A stretch of DNA of 64,000 bases from Candidatus Dormiibacterota bacterium (GTDB lineage: Bacteria; Chloroflexota; Dormibacteria; Aeolococcales; Aeolococcaceae): assembly GCA_019245575.1 (NCBI GenBank), contig JAFARE010000043.1, positions 19,011-83,010 on the forward strand. Direction: 5' to 3'. A program made the translations under genes and the position numbers. Of the stretch, positions 52,174-61,593 are shown piece after piece (position 1 is the first letter of the stretch; every line of letters begins with the position of its first letter). The notes under the pieces are model-generated. The model was not told the origin of the DNA. It ran no database searches and saw only the letters and a program-made list of their open reading frames with translations.

Positions 52174-53156
52174 TGGCGCAGAAGACGTACCTCGAGGCCA
52201 TCCGCGACGGCATCCGCGAGGAGATGGAGCGCGACGAGCGCGTGATGATCCTGGGTGAGGACGTCGGCGCCAAGGGAGGCGTCTTCGGCGTCACCGACGG
52301 GCTGCAGAAGCAGTTCGGGGAGTGGCGCGTGCTCGACAGCCCGCTGGCCGAGTCGTGCATCGTCGGCGTCGCCATTGGCGCGGCGCTCAACGGCATGCGC
52401 CCCATCGCGGAGATCCAGTTCCAGGACTTCATCATGCCCGCGGTCGACCAGATCATCAGCGAAGCGGCGAAGATGCGCTATCGCAGCAACGGCGACTGGG
52501 GTGTGCCGATGGTGGTTCGCGCGCCGTTCGGCGGCGGCGTGCACGGCGCGCTGTACCACTCCCAGTCCATCGAGGCGATCTTCTGCCACATCCCGGGGCT
52601 GCGCGTGGTTGTGCCGAGCTCGCCGTATGACGCCAAGGGGATGATCATCGGCGCGCTGCGCGATCCAGACCCCGTCCTGTACTTCGAGCACAAGCGCGCC
52701 TACCGCGCGATCAAGGGCGAGGTGCCGGACGGCGAGTACACCGTGCCGCTGGACACCGCGAACGTGGTGCGCAGCGGCGACGACATCGCCGTCTTCACCT
52801 ACGGAATGATGGTGCACACCGCGCTCGAGGCCGCGGAGCGCATCGCGGCGGACGGCTTCGAGTGCGAGGTCATCGACCTGCGCGCGCTCCGCCCGCTCGA
52901 CCGCGGCGCGATCGTGAGCAGCGCGCGCAAATGCGGCAAGGTGCTGGTGCTGCAGGAGGCGAACCTCGCCGTGAGCGTCGCGTCCGAGGTATCCGCGATC
53001 ATCGCCGAGGAGTGCTTCGAGCACCTCGACGCGCCCGTGATGCGCTTGGGCGGACCGGAGATCCCGGCGATGCCCTATGCGCCGCCCCTGGAGCACGCGT
53101 ATCTGATCACCGCCGAGAAGGTGGACAAAGCGCTGCGCGAACTCGCTGCGTACTGA
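52173..53156 (+). CDS. 2-oxoacid dehydrogenase E1 component, beta subunit
   Basis: Forms the alpha2-beta2 E1 with the preceding gene, 327 residues. MILGEDVGAKGGVFGVTDGL, PIAEIQFQDFIMPAVDQI, the conserved APFGGGVHGALYHSQSIE, and DLRALRPLDRGAIVSSARK are characteristic of branched-chain-type E1 beta. It is followed after 18 bases by the E2 gene. Confidence 0.92.
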   Translation: MAQKTYLEAIRDGIREEMERDERVMILGEDVGAKGGVFGVTDGLQKQFGEWRVLDSPLAESCIVGVAIGAALNGMRPIAEIQFQDFIMPAVDQIISEAAKMRYRSNGDWGVPMVVRAPFGGGVHGALYHSQSIEAIFCHIPGLRVVVPSSPYDAKGMIIGALRDPDPVLYFEHKRAYRAIKGEVPDGEYTVPLDTANVVRSGDDIAVFTYGMMVHTALEAAERIAADGFECEVIDLRALRPLDRGAIVSSARKCGKVLVLQEANLAVSVASEVSAIIAEECFEHLDAPVMRLGGPEIPAMPYAPPLEHAYLITAEKVDKALRELAAY

Positions 53157-53174
53157 GCGGAGGAATTTTTCTCT

Positions 53175-54587
53175 GTGGCCCTGACCGTCAACATGCCGCA
53201 ACTGGGGGAGAGCGTCACCGAGGGCACCATCGCCAAGTGGCTGAAGCAGCCGGGCGAGGCGGTGGCGAAATACGAGTCGATCGCCGAGGTGATCACCGAC
53301 AAGGTGAACGCCGAGATCCCCGCTCCCGCTGACGGCACGATGGGCGAGCTCGTCGCCGCGGAGGGGGCGGTGGTGGCGGTGGGCCAGCCGATCTGCACTA
53401 TCGACACCGGTGAGGGGTCGGCCGGCGGTCCTTCGCCTGACGTGGCCGAGACCACGCCGTCAGCTCCCTCGCCACAGGCCACGACGGAGGCGCAGGAGGC
53501 ACCGCCTGCGCAGCAGGCGACACAGCCATCGCAACCCGCGCCGGCGGCGCAGCCGGAGTCCCAGCCGCTCGCACCCGCCGCGCAGCAGACCGCGGCCCAG
53601 CCTGAGGCGCCGAGCGGCAACGGCCAGGGCATGTACCACCTCACGCCCGCGGTGCGCATGCTGGTGCGCGAGCACGGCGTCGACCTGTCGCAGCTGCACG
53701 GCAGCGGCATCGGCGGACGCATCACCAAGAAGGACGTGCTCGAGTACGTGCAGCGGCGTGACGCCGGCGCGCCCGCCGCGCCATCTCCGCAGCAGCCCGC
53801 GGCGCCCGCGCAGCCCACGGCGCAACCCGCGCCGGCGGCGCAGGCGGCGCCCGCACAAGCTGCAGCGCCGGCCCCGCCGCCGTCCGCGGAGGACACGGTC
53901 GTGCCGCTCACGTCGGTGCGGCGCGCGATCGCGGAGCACATGTCGCGCAGCAAGCAGACGTCGCCGCACGCGTACCTGATGGTCGAGGTCGACATGTCGG
54001 CGGTGAGCCGGGCGCGCGCTCGGGCCCGCGACGAGTTCGAACAGCGATACGGCGTGAAGTTGACATTCCTGCCGTTCGTCGCGCGTGCGGTGTGCGAGGC
54101 GCTGCGCCGCCATCCCACGTTGAATGCGTCATGGAGCGATCAGGGGGTGGTGCTGAAGCACGACATCCACCTGGGCATCGCGGTGGCACTCGAGGACAAC
54201 CTGATCGTGCCGGTGGTGCGGCACGCCGACCGTCTCAACATCGTCGGCCTGGCCACCACGATGGCGGACCTGGGCAAGCGCGCGCGCAGCAACCAGCTGA
54301 AGCTCGACGAGATCCAGGGCGGGTCGTTCACGCTGAACAACACCGGGGCGCTCGGCGCGGTGATGACGCAGGCGATCATCAACCAGCCGCAGGCGGCGAT
54401 CATGACCATGGACCTGGTGGTGAAGCGCCCCATCGTGGTGGAGGACGACGCGATCGCGATCCGGCCGATGATGAACCTGGGCATGTCCTTCGACCACCGC
54501 ATCAACGACGGGCTTCAGGCCACGCGGTTCGTGCGTGAGGTGAAGGCTCAGCTCGAGGAATTCGACGACTCGGGGCCGCTCCTCTGA
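53175..54587 (+). CDS. dihydrolipoamide acyltransferase (E2)
   Basis: Core of the 2-oxoacid dehydrogenase complex, 470 residues. GTG at 53175 with GGAGGA ten bases upstream. Domains: lipoyl domain (residues ~1-78, lipoyl Lys in ITDKVNAEIPAP), Ala/Pro-rich linker, peripheral subunit-binding domain (about 154-192, TPAVRMLVREHGVDLSQL), second linker, catalytic domain with SFDHRINDG. One lipoyl domain only. Its lipoylation would need LipA and LipB encoded downstream. Confidence 0.93.
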   Translation: MALTVNMPQLGESVTEGTIAKWLKQPGEAVAKYESIAEVITDKVNAEIPAPADGTMGELVAAEGAVVAVGQPICTIDTGEGSAGGPSPDVAETTPSAPSPQATTEAQEAPPAQQATQPSQPAPAAQPESQPLAPAAQQTAAQPEAPSGNGQGMYHLTPAVRMLVREHGVDLSQLHGSGIGGRITKKDVLEYVQRRDAGAPAAPSPQQPAAPAQPTAQPAPAAQAAPAQAAAPAPPPSAEDTVVPLTSVRRAIAEHMSRSKQTSPHAYLMVEVDMSAVSRARARARDEFEQRYGVKLTFLPFVARAVCEALRRHPTLNASWSDQGVVLKHDIHLGIAVALEDNLIVPVVRHADRLNIVGLATTMADLGKRARSNQLKLDEIQGGSFTLNNTGALGAVMTQAIINQPQAAIMTMDLVVKRPIVVEDDAIAIRPMMNLGMSFDHRINDGLQATRFVREVKAQLEEFDDSGPLL

Positions 54588-54588
54588 G

Positions 54589-54613
54589 CCGGCGGCACCG
54601 TATCCGCCGCCGG
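54589..54613 (+). terminator. hairpin after the E2 gene
   Basis: CCGGCGGC and GCCGCCGG form an 8-bp stem with a 9-base loop, starting two bases after the E2 stop. No T-run follows. It may stop or protect the lpd-E1-E2 transcript. The next promoter box starts four bases later. Confidence 0.4.
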
Positions 54614-54616
54614 GAT

Positions 54617-54622
54617 TATGAT
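54617..54622 (+). promoter_or_regulatory. -10 box of the small gene at 54631, leaderless-type spacing
   Basis: TATGAT, eight bases before the ATG at 54631, identical to the hpf box in hexamer and spacing. Confidence 0.5.
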
Positions 54623-54630
54623 CGCCGGAG

Positions 54631-54843
54631 ATGACTGAAGGCTTCGACGTCTGGGGCTATCGCACCCCTCCGTCCTGGGCGTTGCGGGCGCTGGAGAAGG
54701 GCATCATCGACGTGAACCGCTTCGAGGCCCTGATCCGGGTCGCATCCGAGGAAGGCGACCGCACCCGCCGCAGCCGGTCGCGCCGGCTGGTGTGCTCCTG
54801 CCGCCGCCGCCCGCGCCGCGCCTGCACGCACTGGCGCGTCTAG
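54631..54843 (+). CDS. small protein with Arg/Cys-rich C-terminus, unknown
   Basis: 70 residues. The first ~42 are ordinary (FDVWGYRTPPSWALRALEKGIIDVNRFEALI) and suggest a short helical domain. The rest is Arg-rich with three Cys (LVCSCRRRPRRACTHWRV), possibly binding metal or nucleic acid. No family recognised. The TATGAT box directly upstream supports it as a real gene with its own promoter. It is convergent with pruA. Confidence 0.55.
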   Translation: MTEGFDVWGYRTPPSWALRALEKGIIDVNRFEALIRVASEEGDRTRRSRSRRLVCSCRRRPRRACTHWRV

Positions 54844-54870
54844 CCCCCGAGAGCGCGGCCTCTCACGCCG

Positions 54871-56499
54871 CTAGTCGGCCTCCATGTGCGGGTATCGCCA
54901 GTCGGTGGGCGGCACAAACGTCTCCTTGATGACGCGCGCCGACACCCAACGAGTCAGGTTGAGAAACGAGCCGGCCTTGTCGTTGGTGCCGGAGAGCCTG
55001 CCGCCTCCGAAGGGCTGCTGTCCGACCACCGCACCGGTCGGCTTGTCGTTGACGTAGAAGTTGCCCGCCGCGTGACGCAGGCGCGACGCGGCCGCGTCGA
55101 TGGCTCGCCGGTCGTCGGCGAACACGGCGCCCGTCAAACCGTACGGCGATGTCGTGTCCACCAGGTCGAGCACGCTGTCCCACTGCGAGTCCTCGTACGG
55201 GTACACGGTGAGGATGGGACCGAAGAGCTCGCGCTGCATCAGGTCGTGCTTGGGATCGTCCGTGGCGTAGATGGTGGGCCGGACGAACCAGCCCACGTCC
55301 GAGTCGCATTCACCGCCCGCGACGAGCGTGAGCCGCGAGTCGCCCCGCGCCGCGACCATCGCCTCCTCATGCTTGCGATAGCTCGACTCGTCGATCACGG
55401 CGCCCATGAACGTGCTCAGCTCTGCCGGGTCACCGACCGTGAGCGCCTCGGTGGCCGCAGCCAGGGGCTCGCGCAGCTCGTGCCACATCGACCTGGGCAC
55501 GTAGGCGCGCGACGCGGCCGAGCACTTCTGGCCCTGGTACTCGAACGCGCCGCGCACCAGCCCGACGAGCAGCGCCTCAGGATCCGCGGACTCGTGCGCC
55601 AGCACGAAGTCCTTGCCGCCGGTCTCGCCGATCAGCCGCGGGTACGTCCTGTAGGTGTCGAGATTTGCCGAAACGCTCGTCCACAGGTGGCGGAACGTGT
55701 CCGTTGAGCCCGTGAAGTGGATGCCCGCGAGCGCCGGATGATTGAGGGCCGCCTCGGATACGGCGGCGCCCGGCCCGGCCACGAGGTTGACCACCCCAGC
55801 CGGAAGTCCCGCGGCCTCGAGCAGCTCCATGATCACGTGCGCGGCGAGCAGCTGCGTGCTCGCCGGCTTCCACACCACGACGTTGCCGAGGATCGCGGGT
55901 GCGGTCGGCAGGTTGCCCCCGATCGACGTGAAGTTGAACGGGGTGATCGCAAGCACGAACCCCTCCAGCGAGCGGTACTCCAGCCGGTTGAGCACGCCGG
56001 GTGGCGACACCGGCTGGTCCTGCTGCATGCGCTCCGCGAAGTGCACGTTCCAGCGCCAGAAGTCGATCAGCTCGCACGCCGCATCGATCTCGGCCTGGTG
56101 CACGGACTTGCTCTGGCCCAGCATGGTGGCGGCGTTGAGCCGGTCCCGCCACGGTCCGCTGAGCAGATCGGCCGCGCGGAGGAACACCGTCGCGCGCGTC
56201 TCGAACGGCTCGCGCGACCACGACGGCCATGCCGCAAGCGCGGCGTCTATGGCGCGGCGCACATCGTCTGCCGTCGCCTGCCGGGCCTCACCCAACAGGA
56301 GGTCATGCCGGTGCGGCGCGCGCACCTCGAGCGGCGGGCCGGCGCCGTCGGCGGCCTCGCCGCCGATGTGCAGGCGCAGCGCGTGTGGCGCCGCGGCCTG
56401 CATCGCGGCCAGAGTCTCGCGGAGCCGCGTCCGCTCCGGCGATCCGGGCGCGTACAGCTGCACGGGTTCGTTGCGCGGTGGGTTGGGCGAAATGCTCAT
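54871..56499 (-). CDS. pruA: L-glutamate gamma-semialdehyde dehydrogenase (1-pyrroline-5-carboxylate dehydrogenase)
   Basis: Oxidises glutamate semialdehyde to glutamate with NAD, last step of proline degradation. 542 residues. ALDH landmarks: [38 protein letters not shown], Glu in [10 protein letters not shown], and the catalytic Cys in [26 protein letters not shown] and [23 protein letters not shown] are specific to P5C dehydrogenases. The proline dehydrogenase partner is not in the window. It lies opposite to the lipoate-related genes and divergent from lipA. Confidence 0.93.
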   Translation of the reverse strand: MSISPNPPRNEPVQLYAPGSPERTRLRETLAAMQAAAPHALRLHIGGEAADGAGPPLEVRAPHRHDLLLGEARQATADDVRRAIDAALAAWPSWSREPFETRATVFLRAADLLSGPWRDRLNAATMLGQSKSVHQAEIDAACELIDFWRWNVHFAERMQQDQPVSPPGVLNRLEYRSLEGFVLAITPFNFTSIGGNLPTAPAILGNVVVWKPASTQLLAAHVIMELLEAAGLPAGVVNLVAGPGAAVSEAALNHPALAGIHFTGSTDTFRHLWTSVSANLDTYRTYPRLIGETGGKDFVLAHESADPEALLVGLVRGAFEYQGQKCSAASRAYVPRSMWHELREPLAAATEALTVGDPAELSTFMGAVIDESSYRKHEEAMVAARGDSRLTLVAGGECDSDVGWFVRPTIYATDDPKHDLMQRELFGPILTVYPYEDSQWDSVLDLVDTTSPYGLTGAVFADDRRAIDAAASRLRHAAGNFYVNDKPTGAVVGQQPFGGGRLSGTNDKAGSFLNLTRWVSARVIKETFVPPTDWRYPHMEAD

Positions 56500-56561
56500 C
56501 GCTTGCGATTGTGGCGCAGCGCGCCGTGGCGTCGCCGCTGGGCGGCTCGCCGGTCACGGTG

Positions 56562-56567
56562 TACAGT
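56562..56567 (+). promoter_or_regulatory. -10 box of lipA, leaderless-type spacing
   Basis: TACAGT, 11 bases before the lipA ATG at 56579. Confidence 0.4.
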
Positions 56568-56578
56568 TGAAGCGGACC

Positions 56579-57532
56579 ATGGACCCGATTCCACTTCGCC
56601 CCCTGCCCGTCACCACGGGGCCGGGCGGCGACGCACGGCCGCTGCACCAGCGTCTTCTTCCGGACGGTGTCGAGCGGCGTCCGCCGTGGCTCACCGTGCG
56701 CCTCGCCGGCGGTGAGGGATACAACCGCCTCAAGGGCATCATGCGCGGGCTCGAGCTGAACACCGTCTGCGAGGAGGCGCGCTGTCCCAACATCGCGGAG
56801 TGCTGGGGCCACGGCACTGCGACGTTCATGGTGCTCGGCGACGTGTGCACGCGCGCATGCGCGTTCTGCGCGGTGAAGAGCGGCAAGCGCGGCGGGGACG
56901 TCGACTGGGACGAGCCGCGGCGTGTTGGCGAGGCCGTGGCGCGCATGGGCCTGCAGCACGCCGTGGTGACGTCGGTCGACCGCGACGATCTTCCCGACGG
57001 CGGCGCGGGGCTGTTCGCCGCCACGATCCGCGCCATTCGCGAGCACGCACCCGGCACCACCATCGAGGTGCTGACGCCGGACTTCAAGGGTGACCACGAC
57101 GCGCTGCGCGTCGTGATGGCCGAGACACCGGAGATCTTCAACCACAACGTCGAGACGATCGGGCGTCTCTACCGGCGCGTGCGGCCCAAGGCCGACCTGC
57201 AGCAGAGCCTCGAGCTGCTGCGCGCAGCGAAGCGCATGGAGGCGCGGAGCCGCACCAAGAGCGGGCTCATGGTGGGGCTGGGGGAGGAGATGGACGAGGT
57301 GAAGGAGCTGCTGCGCGCGATGCGCGCGCACGACGTGGAGATCGTGACGATCGGGCAGTACCTGCGGCCGTCGCTGAAGCACCACCCGCTCATCCGCTTC
57401 TGGCATCCCGACGAGTTCGCGGAGCTCAAGGAATTCGGCCTGGGGCTCGGGTTTGCCCACGTCGAGTCGGGACCGCTGGTGCGTTCCAGCTACCACGCGC
57501 ATGAGCAGGCAGTCGCCGCCACCGCCGTCTGA
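56579..57532 (+). CDS. lipA: lipoyl synthase
   Basis: Radical SAM enzyme that inserts two sulfurs into protein-bound octanoyl groups, 317 residues from the ATG at 56579. Auxiliary cluster Cys in [16 protein letters not shown], radical [13 protein letters not shown], then [28 protein letters not shown] and the C-terminal [10 protein letters not shown] with the Ser that ligates the auxiliary cluster. The longer open frame upstream is antisense to pruA. It overlaps lipB by 32 bases. Confidence 0.95.
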   Translation: MDPIPLRPLPVTTGPGGDARPLHQRLLPDGVERRPPWLTVRLAGGEGYNRLKGIMRGLELNTVCEEARCPNIAECWGHGTATFMVLGDVCTRACAFCAVKSGKRGGDVDWDEPRRVGEAVARMGLQHAVVTSVDRDDLPDGGAGLFAATIRAIREHAPGTTIEVLTPDFKGDHDALRVVMAETPEIFNHNVETIGRLYRRVRPKADLQQSLELLRAAKRMEARSRTKSGLMVGLGEEMDEVKELLRAMRAHDVEIVTIGQYLRPSLKHHPLIRFWHPDEFAELKEFGLGLGFAHVESGPLVRSSYHAHEQAVAATAV

Positions 57533-58274
57533 CACCACGGCGCGTGCGCTGCGCTGGGCGTGGCTGGGCATCGTTCCCTACGCGACGGCCTGGGACCTGC
57601 AACGAGCTCTCGCGAGCGCGCGCCACGACGGCGCGCTGCGCGACGACGTCGTTGTGCTGTTGGAGCATCCACCCGTCTACACGATGGGGCGCAACGGGGA
57701 ATCGCGCCATTTGCCCGGCGGCCCCGACGCGCTGCGCGCGCTGGGCGCCGAGTACGCCGACGTGGACCGTGGCGGGTCGGTGACGTTCCACGGGCCGGGA
57801 CAGCTCGTGGCGTACCCGATCCTGCTGCTGGCGCAGAGCTTTCCCATCCCGCGCCACCCGTTGCACGGCGACGTGGTCGCCTACCTGCGGGCTCTGGAGG
57901 CGGCGCTGATCGCGACCGCTGCGCGCTACGGCGTCGCGGTGGAGCGGCGCCCGCCGTACACCGGAGTGTGGTGCGACGACAGCAAGCTCGCCGCAATCGG
58001 TGTGAAGCTGGCGCGCGGCGTGACCACGCACGGCGTCGCGCTCAACGTGTGCACCGACCTCTCGTGGTTCGACGCCGTCGTCCCCTGCGGCATCGACGAC
58101 GCTCGCGTCGCGTCCCTCGAGTCGCTGGGTGCCACCGGTCTCACGCCACAGGAGATCGCGCCCGTGCTCGCGGCCGAGCTTGCCGCCGTTTTCGGCCAGC
58201 GCTGTGCGCCGCTCCAGGCGGACAGCCTCGCAGCGCTGCGAGATCTAGCCGCTTCTGTCAGAAACGCGGCGTAG
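57501..58274 (+). CDS. lipB: octanoyl-ACP:protein N-octanoyltransferase
   Basis: Transfers octanoyl from acyl carrier protein to lipoyl domains, 257 residues from the ATG at 57501. [30 protein letters not shown] and [17 protein letters not shown] are family motifs; the catalytic Lys is in AAIGVKL. The catalytic Cys is in [14 protein letters not shown]. Together with lipA it provides endogenous lipoate for the E2 encoded 3 kb upstream. Stop codons of lipB and the convergent methyltransferase are five bases apart. Confidence 0.94.
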   Translation: MSRQSPPPPSDTTARALRWAWLGIVPYATAWDLQRALASARHDGALRDDVVVLLEHPPVYTMGRNGESRHLPGGPDALRALGAEYADVDRGGSVTFHGPGQLVAYPILLLAQSFPIPRHPLHGDVVAYLRALEAALIATAARYGVAVERRPPYTGVWCDDSKLAAIGVKLARGVTTHGVALNVCTDLSWFDAVVPCGIDDARVASLESLGATGLTPQEIAPVLAAELAAVFGQRCAPLQADSLAALRDLAASVRNAA

Positions 58275-58279
58275 CCGGG

Positions 58280-59113
58280 TCAGGGCCGCCTCGCCACGGC
58301 GAAGGTGAAGGCGCGGTGGTACGTGTAGGCGGTTTCGCCGAGCTCCTCCATCGCCGCCGCCACGCGCTGCTCGAACCGCGCGCGGCCCGCGGGCTGCAGC
58401 AGGGACAGCAGCGCGTGCGGGTACGGGCCGGCCTGCATCATCAGGTCCACCCACGCCTTCGCATCCGGCGTGTGGTTCCCGATGACCATCTGCGTGGTGC
58501 TGACGCGCTCGAAGCCGGCCTGCTCCAGCAGCGCCTGCAGCGCCCACGGTTCGCCGAAGTGGTCGTGGTAGTCGGGCAGCCGCGGAATGCGGAACCCTCC
58601 GCCCATCTCCTCGAGGATCGCGAAGAACCGAGCCTCGGCGGCGGTGCACAGGCTGCGCCGCTGGCAGGAGACGGCGATGCGTCCGCCGGCGCGGAGCACG
58701 CGCCCGGCCTCGGCAAGCGCGACGTCCGGGCTCACCAGGTAGGGGAGCAGCTGCCCCATCGTGACGACGTCGAACGTCGCGTCGCGCAGCACCAGGTCGT
58801 GCGCGTCCATCGGGGCGAACACCGCGCCGCTGCCCGCGGGTCGGTCCGCCCGCGCCACGTGCAGCATCGCGTCCGAGATGTCGACGCCCAGCGCGTAGCC
58901 GCCGTGCGCCGGCGAGCCGCCCAGGCGGTGCGTCACCAGGCCGGTGCCGCAGCCCGCATCGAGCGCATGTTCGTGGGGCTCGACAGCGGCAAGCTCCGCG
59001 AGGCGGTCCGCGGCACGATCGTGCGCGCCGCCTGCTGACGCGTCGTACAGCGGCGCCGCCCACACATAGAAGTCGAGCAACTGCTCGATGTACGGGTGCG
59101 TCACGCTGCGCAT
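58280..59113 (-). CDS. SAM-dependent methyltransferase, class I
   Basis: 277 residues. Start at 59113 (MRSVTHPYIEQLLDFYVWAAPLYD). SAM-binding motif I is ALDAGCGTGLVTHRLG, followed by GVDISDAMLHVARAD, FAPMDAHDLVLRDATFDVV and AGRVLRAGGRIAVSCQR. Architecture resembles Methyltransf_11/25 (ubiquinone-type) enzymes acting on small molecules. No substrate can be assigned. Divergent from the bactofilin gene. Confidence 0.85.
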   Translation of the reverse strand: MRSVTHPYIEQLLDFYVWAAPLYDASAGGAHDRAADRLAELAAVEPHEHALDAGCGTGLVTHRLGGSPAHGGYALGVDISDAMLHVARADRPAGSGAVFAPMDAHDLVLRDATFDVVTMGQLLPYLVSPDVALAEAGRVLRAGGRIAVSCQRRSLCTAAEARFFAILEEMGGGFRIPRLPDYHDHFGEPWALQALLEQAGFERVSTTQMVIGNHTPDAKAWVDLMMQAGPYPHALLSLLQPAGRARFEQRVAAAMEELGETAYTYHRAFTFAVARRP

Positions 59114-59212
59114 GGGTGGTTCAGTGTCGCGAACGTCTTGATGGAGCCGCTTCTCAACCCCGCCGCCGTTACCATACGGAGCCTCGCCAGACACGCCCAG
59201 GGGAGCATCGCA

Positions 59213-59626
59213 ATGGACCAAATCGTCGAGATGGAAGAGGCCACCGTGTCCACTCGTGGGCGCGGCCGTCACAACGGGACCTCCGGTGTGAACACCGTCG
59301 TTCTCGGCCCGCGTGACAGCCTTTCGGGCAACCTCATTGTGGAAGGCGATGTTCGCATCGAGGGAAGCGTGGAAGGCGAGGTCCGCGCGAGCGGCGACAT
59401 CGAGATCGAGGCGTCGGCGAATGCGCGTGCGCGCCTCGAGGCGCGCAACGTGGGCGTGCGCGGCAACGTGACCGGGCACATCGTGGCCTCGGGGCGTCTG
59501 AATGTCGGTGGATCGGGCTCGGTCACCGGCGACGTGCGCGCGTCACGCCTGCGGGTCGACGACGGCGCCACGATCAACGGCAACGTGACCATGGGTGCAG
59601 GGGAGGCGCCAGGCGAAAGCTCCTGA
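59213..59626 (+). CDS. bactofilin
   Basis: Bacterial cytoskeletal polymer protein, 137 residues. The ATG at 59213 has GGGGAG eight bases upstream. The beta-helix core (about residues 25-125) shows the repeating G.V.GDV pattern: DSLSGNLIVEGDVRIEGSVEGEV, GNVTGHIVASGRLNVGGSGSVTGDV. N- and C-termini are short and polar. Bactofilins scaffold wall enzymes or shape determinants. It overlaps the following DtxR-family gene by 32 bases. Confidence 0.88.
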   Translation: MDQIVEMEEATVSTRGRGRHNGTSGVNTVVLGPRDSLSGNLIVEGDVRIEGSVEGEVRASGDIEIEASANARARLEARNVGVRGNVTGHIVASGRLNVGGSGSVTGDVRASRLRVDDGATINGNVTMGAGEAPGESS

Positions 59627-60302
59627 AGCCAGGTCGCCCGCCGCTGAGCGGTATCTCGAGGCGATCTACTACATCGAGCACGAGGGGGAGGTGGCGCGCC
59701 CCGGCCGTCTGGCGGAGTGGCTGGGGGTCAGCGCCCCGACCGTCAGCGTCAGCCTGCAGCGCCTCGTGCGCGACGGGTGGGTCCAGGTCGCGGCCGACCG
59801 CTCCGTGGCGCTGACCGACGCCGGCGAGACGGCGGCGGCCGACATCGTGCGCCGCCACCGGATCGTGGAGCGGTGGCTCACCGACGCGCTCGGCATGGAT
59901 TGGACCACCGCCGACCGCGAGGCCGCCGTGCTCGCCCACGGCATGACGACCACCGTGCTGGACCGCCTCGATGCGCACCTGGGGCATCCGGCCACCTGTC
60001 CACACGGCAACGTCATCCCGGGGCGGCGGCCGCCCAAAGGCGGGCCTCTGCGCCGCCTGGTGGAGCTCGCCGCGGGGGACCGGGCAGCGGTCGCCCGCAT
60101 CTCCGAGGTGGCGGAGCACGAAGCCCCACAGCTGCTCCGTGTGCTGGGCGGGGCCGGGCTGACGCCGGGCGTGGAGGTGGAGGTGCGGGCCGCCGGGCCG
60201 CGGAGCTGGCGCGTAGCCACCCCGGATGGCGACGTCGAGCTGGACCGGGCCATCGCCGCAGCGGTCTGGGTGACCGCCACCACGGCGAGACGCGCGGCTT
60301 AG
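59595..60302 (+). CDS. DtxR/IdeR/MntR-family metal-dependent repressor
   Basis: 235 residues. GTG at 59595, inside the bactofilin gene. Domains: winged helix (about 18-80: AERYLEAIYYIEHEGEVARPGRLAEWLGVSAPTVSVSLQRL), dimerisation domain with metal ligands in DREAAVLAHGM and ARISEVAEHEAPQLL, and a C-terminal FeoA/SH3-like domain (LGGAGLTPGVEVEVRAAGP). An iron box overlaps its last codons. Fe2+ (or Mn2+) bound repression of the iron permease downstream is inferred. Confidence 0.9.
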   Translation: MQGRRQAKAPEARSPAAERYLEAIYYIEHEGEVARPGRLAEWLGVSAPTVSVSLQRLVRDGWVQVAADRSVALTDAGETAAADIVRRHRIVERWLTDALGMDWTTADREAAVLAHGMTTTVLDRLDAHLGHPATCPHGNVIPGRRPPKGGPLRRLVELAAGDRAAVARISEVAEHEAPQLLRVLGGAGLTPGVEVEVRAAGPRSWRVATPDGDVELDRAIAAAVWVTATTARRAA

Positions 60303-60317
60303 CTTAGGCTAAGCTAA
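60299..60317 (+). promoter_or_regulatory. iron box (DtxR/IdeR operator)
   Basis: TTAGCTTAGGCTAAGCTAA is a perfect 9+1+9 palindrome. It matches the known IdeR/DtxR consensus (TTAGGTTAGGCTAACCTAA) at 17 of 19 positions. It overlaps the stop of the regulator gene and ends six bases before the FTR1 GTG, covering the TAAGCT -10 box. Repression by steric block in iron-replete cells is expected. Confidence 0.9.
60310..60315 (+). promoter_or_regulatory. -10 box of the FTR1 gene, leaderless-type spacing
   Basis: TAAGCT, seven bases before the GTG at 60323, lies entirely inside the iron box. Confidence 0.45.
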
Positions 60318-60322
60318 CTGGG

Positions 60323-61156
60323 GTGCTGGGCAGCTTCCTGATCTTCGCGCGCGAGGGAATCGAGGGGACCCTCATCTGCGCGATCCTGCTCGCCATCCTC
60401 AGCGCCGCAGGTCGGCGCGACCTCTTCCGCTGGGTGCTCGGTGGCGCGGCAGCCGCGGCGCTGCTCGCCGCGGTGGCGGGCGTGGTCCTCTGGATCGTGA
60501 GCCGGGACGCCTTCGTGGGCTCGACCGCGCAGGAATGGTTCGAGGCGGTGGTGTTTCTCGTCGCCGTGGCCGTGCTGACGTACATGACGTTCTGGATGCG
60601 GCGGCACAGCCGCACCATCGGGCGCGAGCTGCGCCGCCGCGCCGACGGGGCGCTGCGCGGGGGGTCCGGGATGGCCCTGGCCCTCATCGCGTTCGTGACC
60701 GTGGGCCGCGAGGCGGTCGAGACGGTGATCTTTCTCATCGCGATCGCGTACCAGAGCTCACCGGCGCAGCTCGGCATCGGCGCGGCGCTCGGATTGGCCG
60801 TTGCGCTCGCCTTCAGCATCGCCATGTATCGCCTGGGCATGCGCCTGAACATCGGGCGCATCTTCGCCGTGGTGGGCAGCCTGCTCATGGTCGTGGCCGC
60901 GGGGCTGCTGGCCAACGCGGTGCAGAACCTGCAACAGCTCGGCGTGCTGCCCGGTTCGCATGCGCTCTGGGACGCGAGCCGTGTGCTGCCCGACTCGTCC
61001 GGCATCGGTGACGTGCTGCACGGCCTCTTCGGATACAGCGCGGCACCCACGGTCATGCAGCTCGTGGCGTGGCTGGCGTTCCTCGTCGCGGGGCTCACGT
61101 TGTTCCTGCGCCCGCAGCGGCAGAAGCCGCGACCCCTGACGCCCGCCGTTTCGTAG
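60323..61156 (+). CDS. efeU: FTR1/EfeU-family iron permease
   Basis: High-affinity iron transporter of the inner membrane, 277 residues, about seven membrane helices. The two iron-translocating REXXE-type motifs are AREGIEGTLI (helix 1) and GREAVETVIF (helix 4). GTG start. Neither EfeO-like cupredoxin nor EfeB peroxidase is encoded nearby, so the permease may work alone or with remote partners. Regulated by the iron box just upstream. Confidence 0.9.
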   Translation: MLGSFLIFAREGIEGTLICAILLAILSAAGRRDLFRWVLGGAAAAALLAAVAGVVLWIVSRDAFVGSTAQEWFEAVVFLVAVAVLTYMTFWMRRHSRTIGRELRRRADGALRGGSGMALALIAFVTVGREAVETVIFLIAIAYQSSPAQLGIGAALGLAVALAFSIAMYRLGMRLNIGRIFAVVGSLLMVVAAGLLANAVQNLQQLGVLPGSHALWDASRVLPDSSGIGDVLHGLFGYSAAPTVMQLVAWLAFLVAGLTLFLRPQRQKPRPLTPAVS

Positions 61157-61278
61157 GCGCGCTTCTCCGGCGATTCTCAGCGGCGTCTCCGCGCGGTCTC
61201 AGGACTGCGGTGCGTCGCGGTGATTGCATGGCAAGGGTGGCACACGCCATCGAACAGCGATCACGAGGAGCGATGTCA

Positions 61279-61593
61279 ATGACATTAGGGAGACGGCTCA
61301 CGCAGACGGTGCTGTGCGCGACCGCCGTGACTGCGCTTGCCGGGTGCGCCGCGCACGCCGCGGGCGTGGCGAGCGCCGGCAGCAGCGCCGCTGCGGTGCA
61401 TGTGTCTCTGAGCCCGAGCGCGGCGCCCACGGATGCGGCCGCGACATCGGCCGCGGGCACGTCGGGTGGCGCATCCGTCGACAGCATCAATCAACACCTC
61501 GCGGGAATCGATTCGCAGCTGCGCGCTGCGGACGGCCAGATCAATGCGGCCGACAACGGCCTCAACACAGCAGAAGGAGACCCATCGCAATGA
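61279..61593 (+). CDS. small lipoprotein, unknown function
   Basis: 104 residues. The ATG at 61279 is preferred (GAGGAG eight bases upstream); an ATG at 61273 is too close to it. Lipoprotein signal: MTLGRRLTQTVLCATAVTALAGC with lipobox LAGC. The mature part is Ala/Ser-rich and unstructured-looking, then a helical stretch (SINQHLAGIDSQLRAADGQINAAD). Translationally coupled to the next gene (ATGA). Function unknown. Confidence 0.7.
   Translation: MTLGRRLTQTVLCATAVTALAGCAAHAAGVASAGSSAAAVHVSLSPSAAPTDAAATSAAGTSGGASVDSINQHLAGIDSQLRAADGQINAADNGLNTAEGDPSQ

Noticed and set aside
56554..57571. Minus-strand frames opposite lipA
   Set aside because: Antisense shadows; lipA itself is unmistakable.
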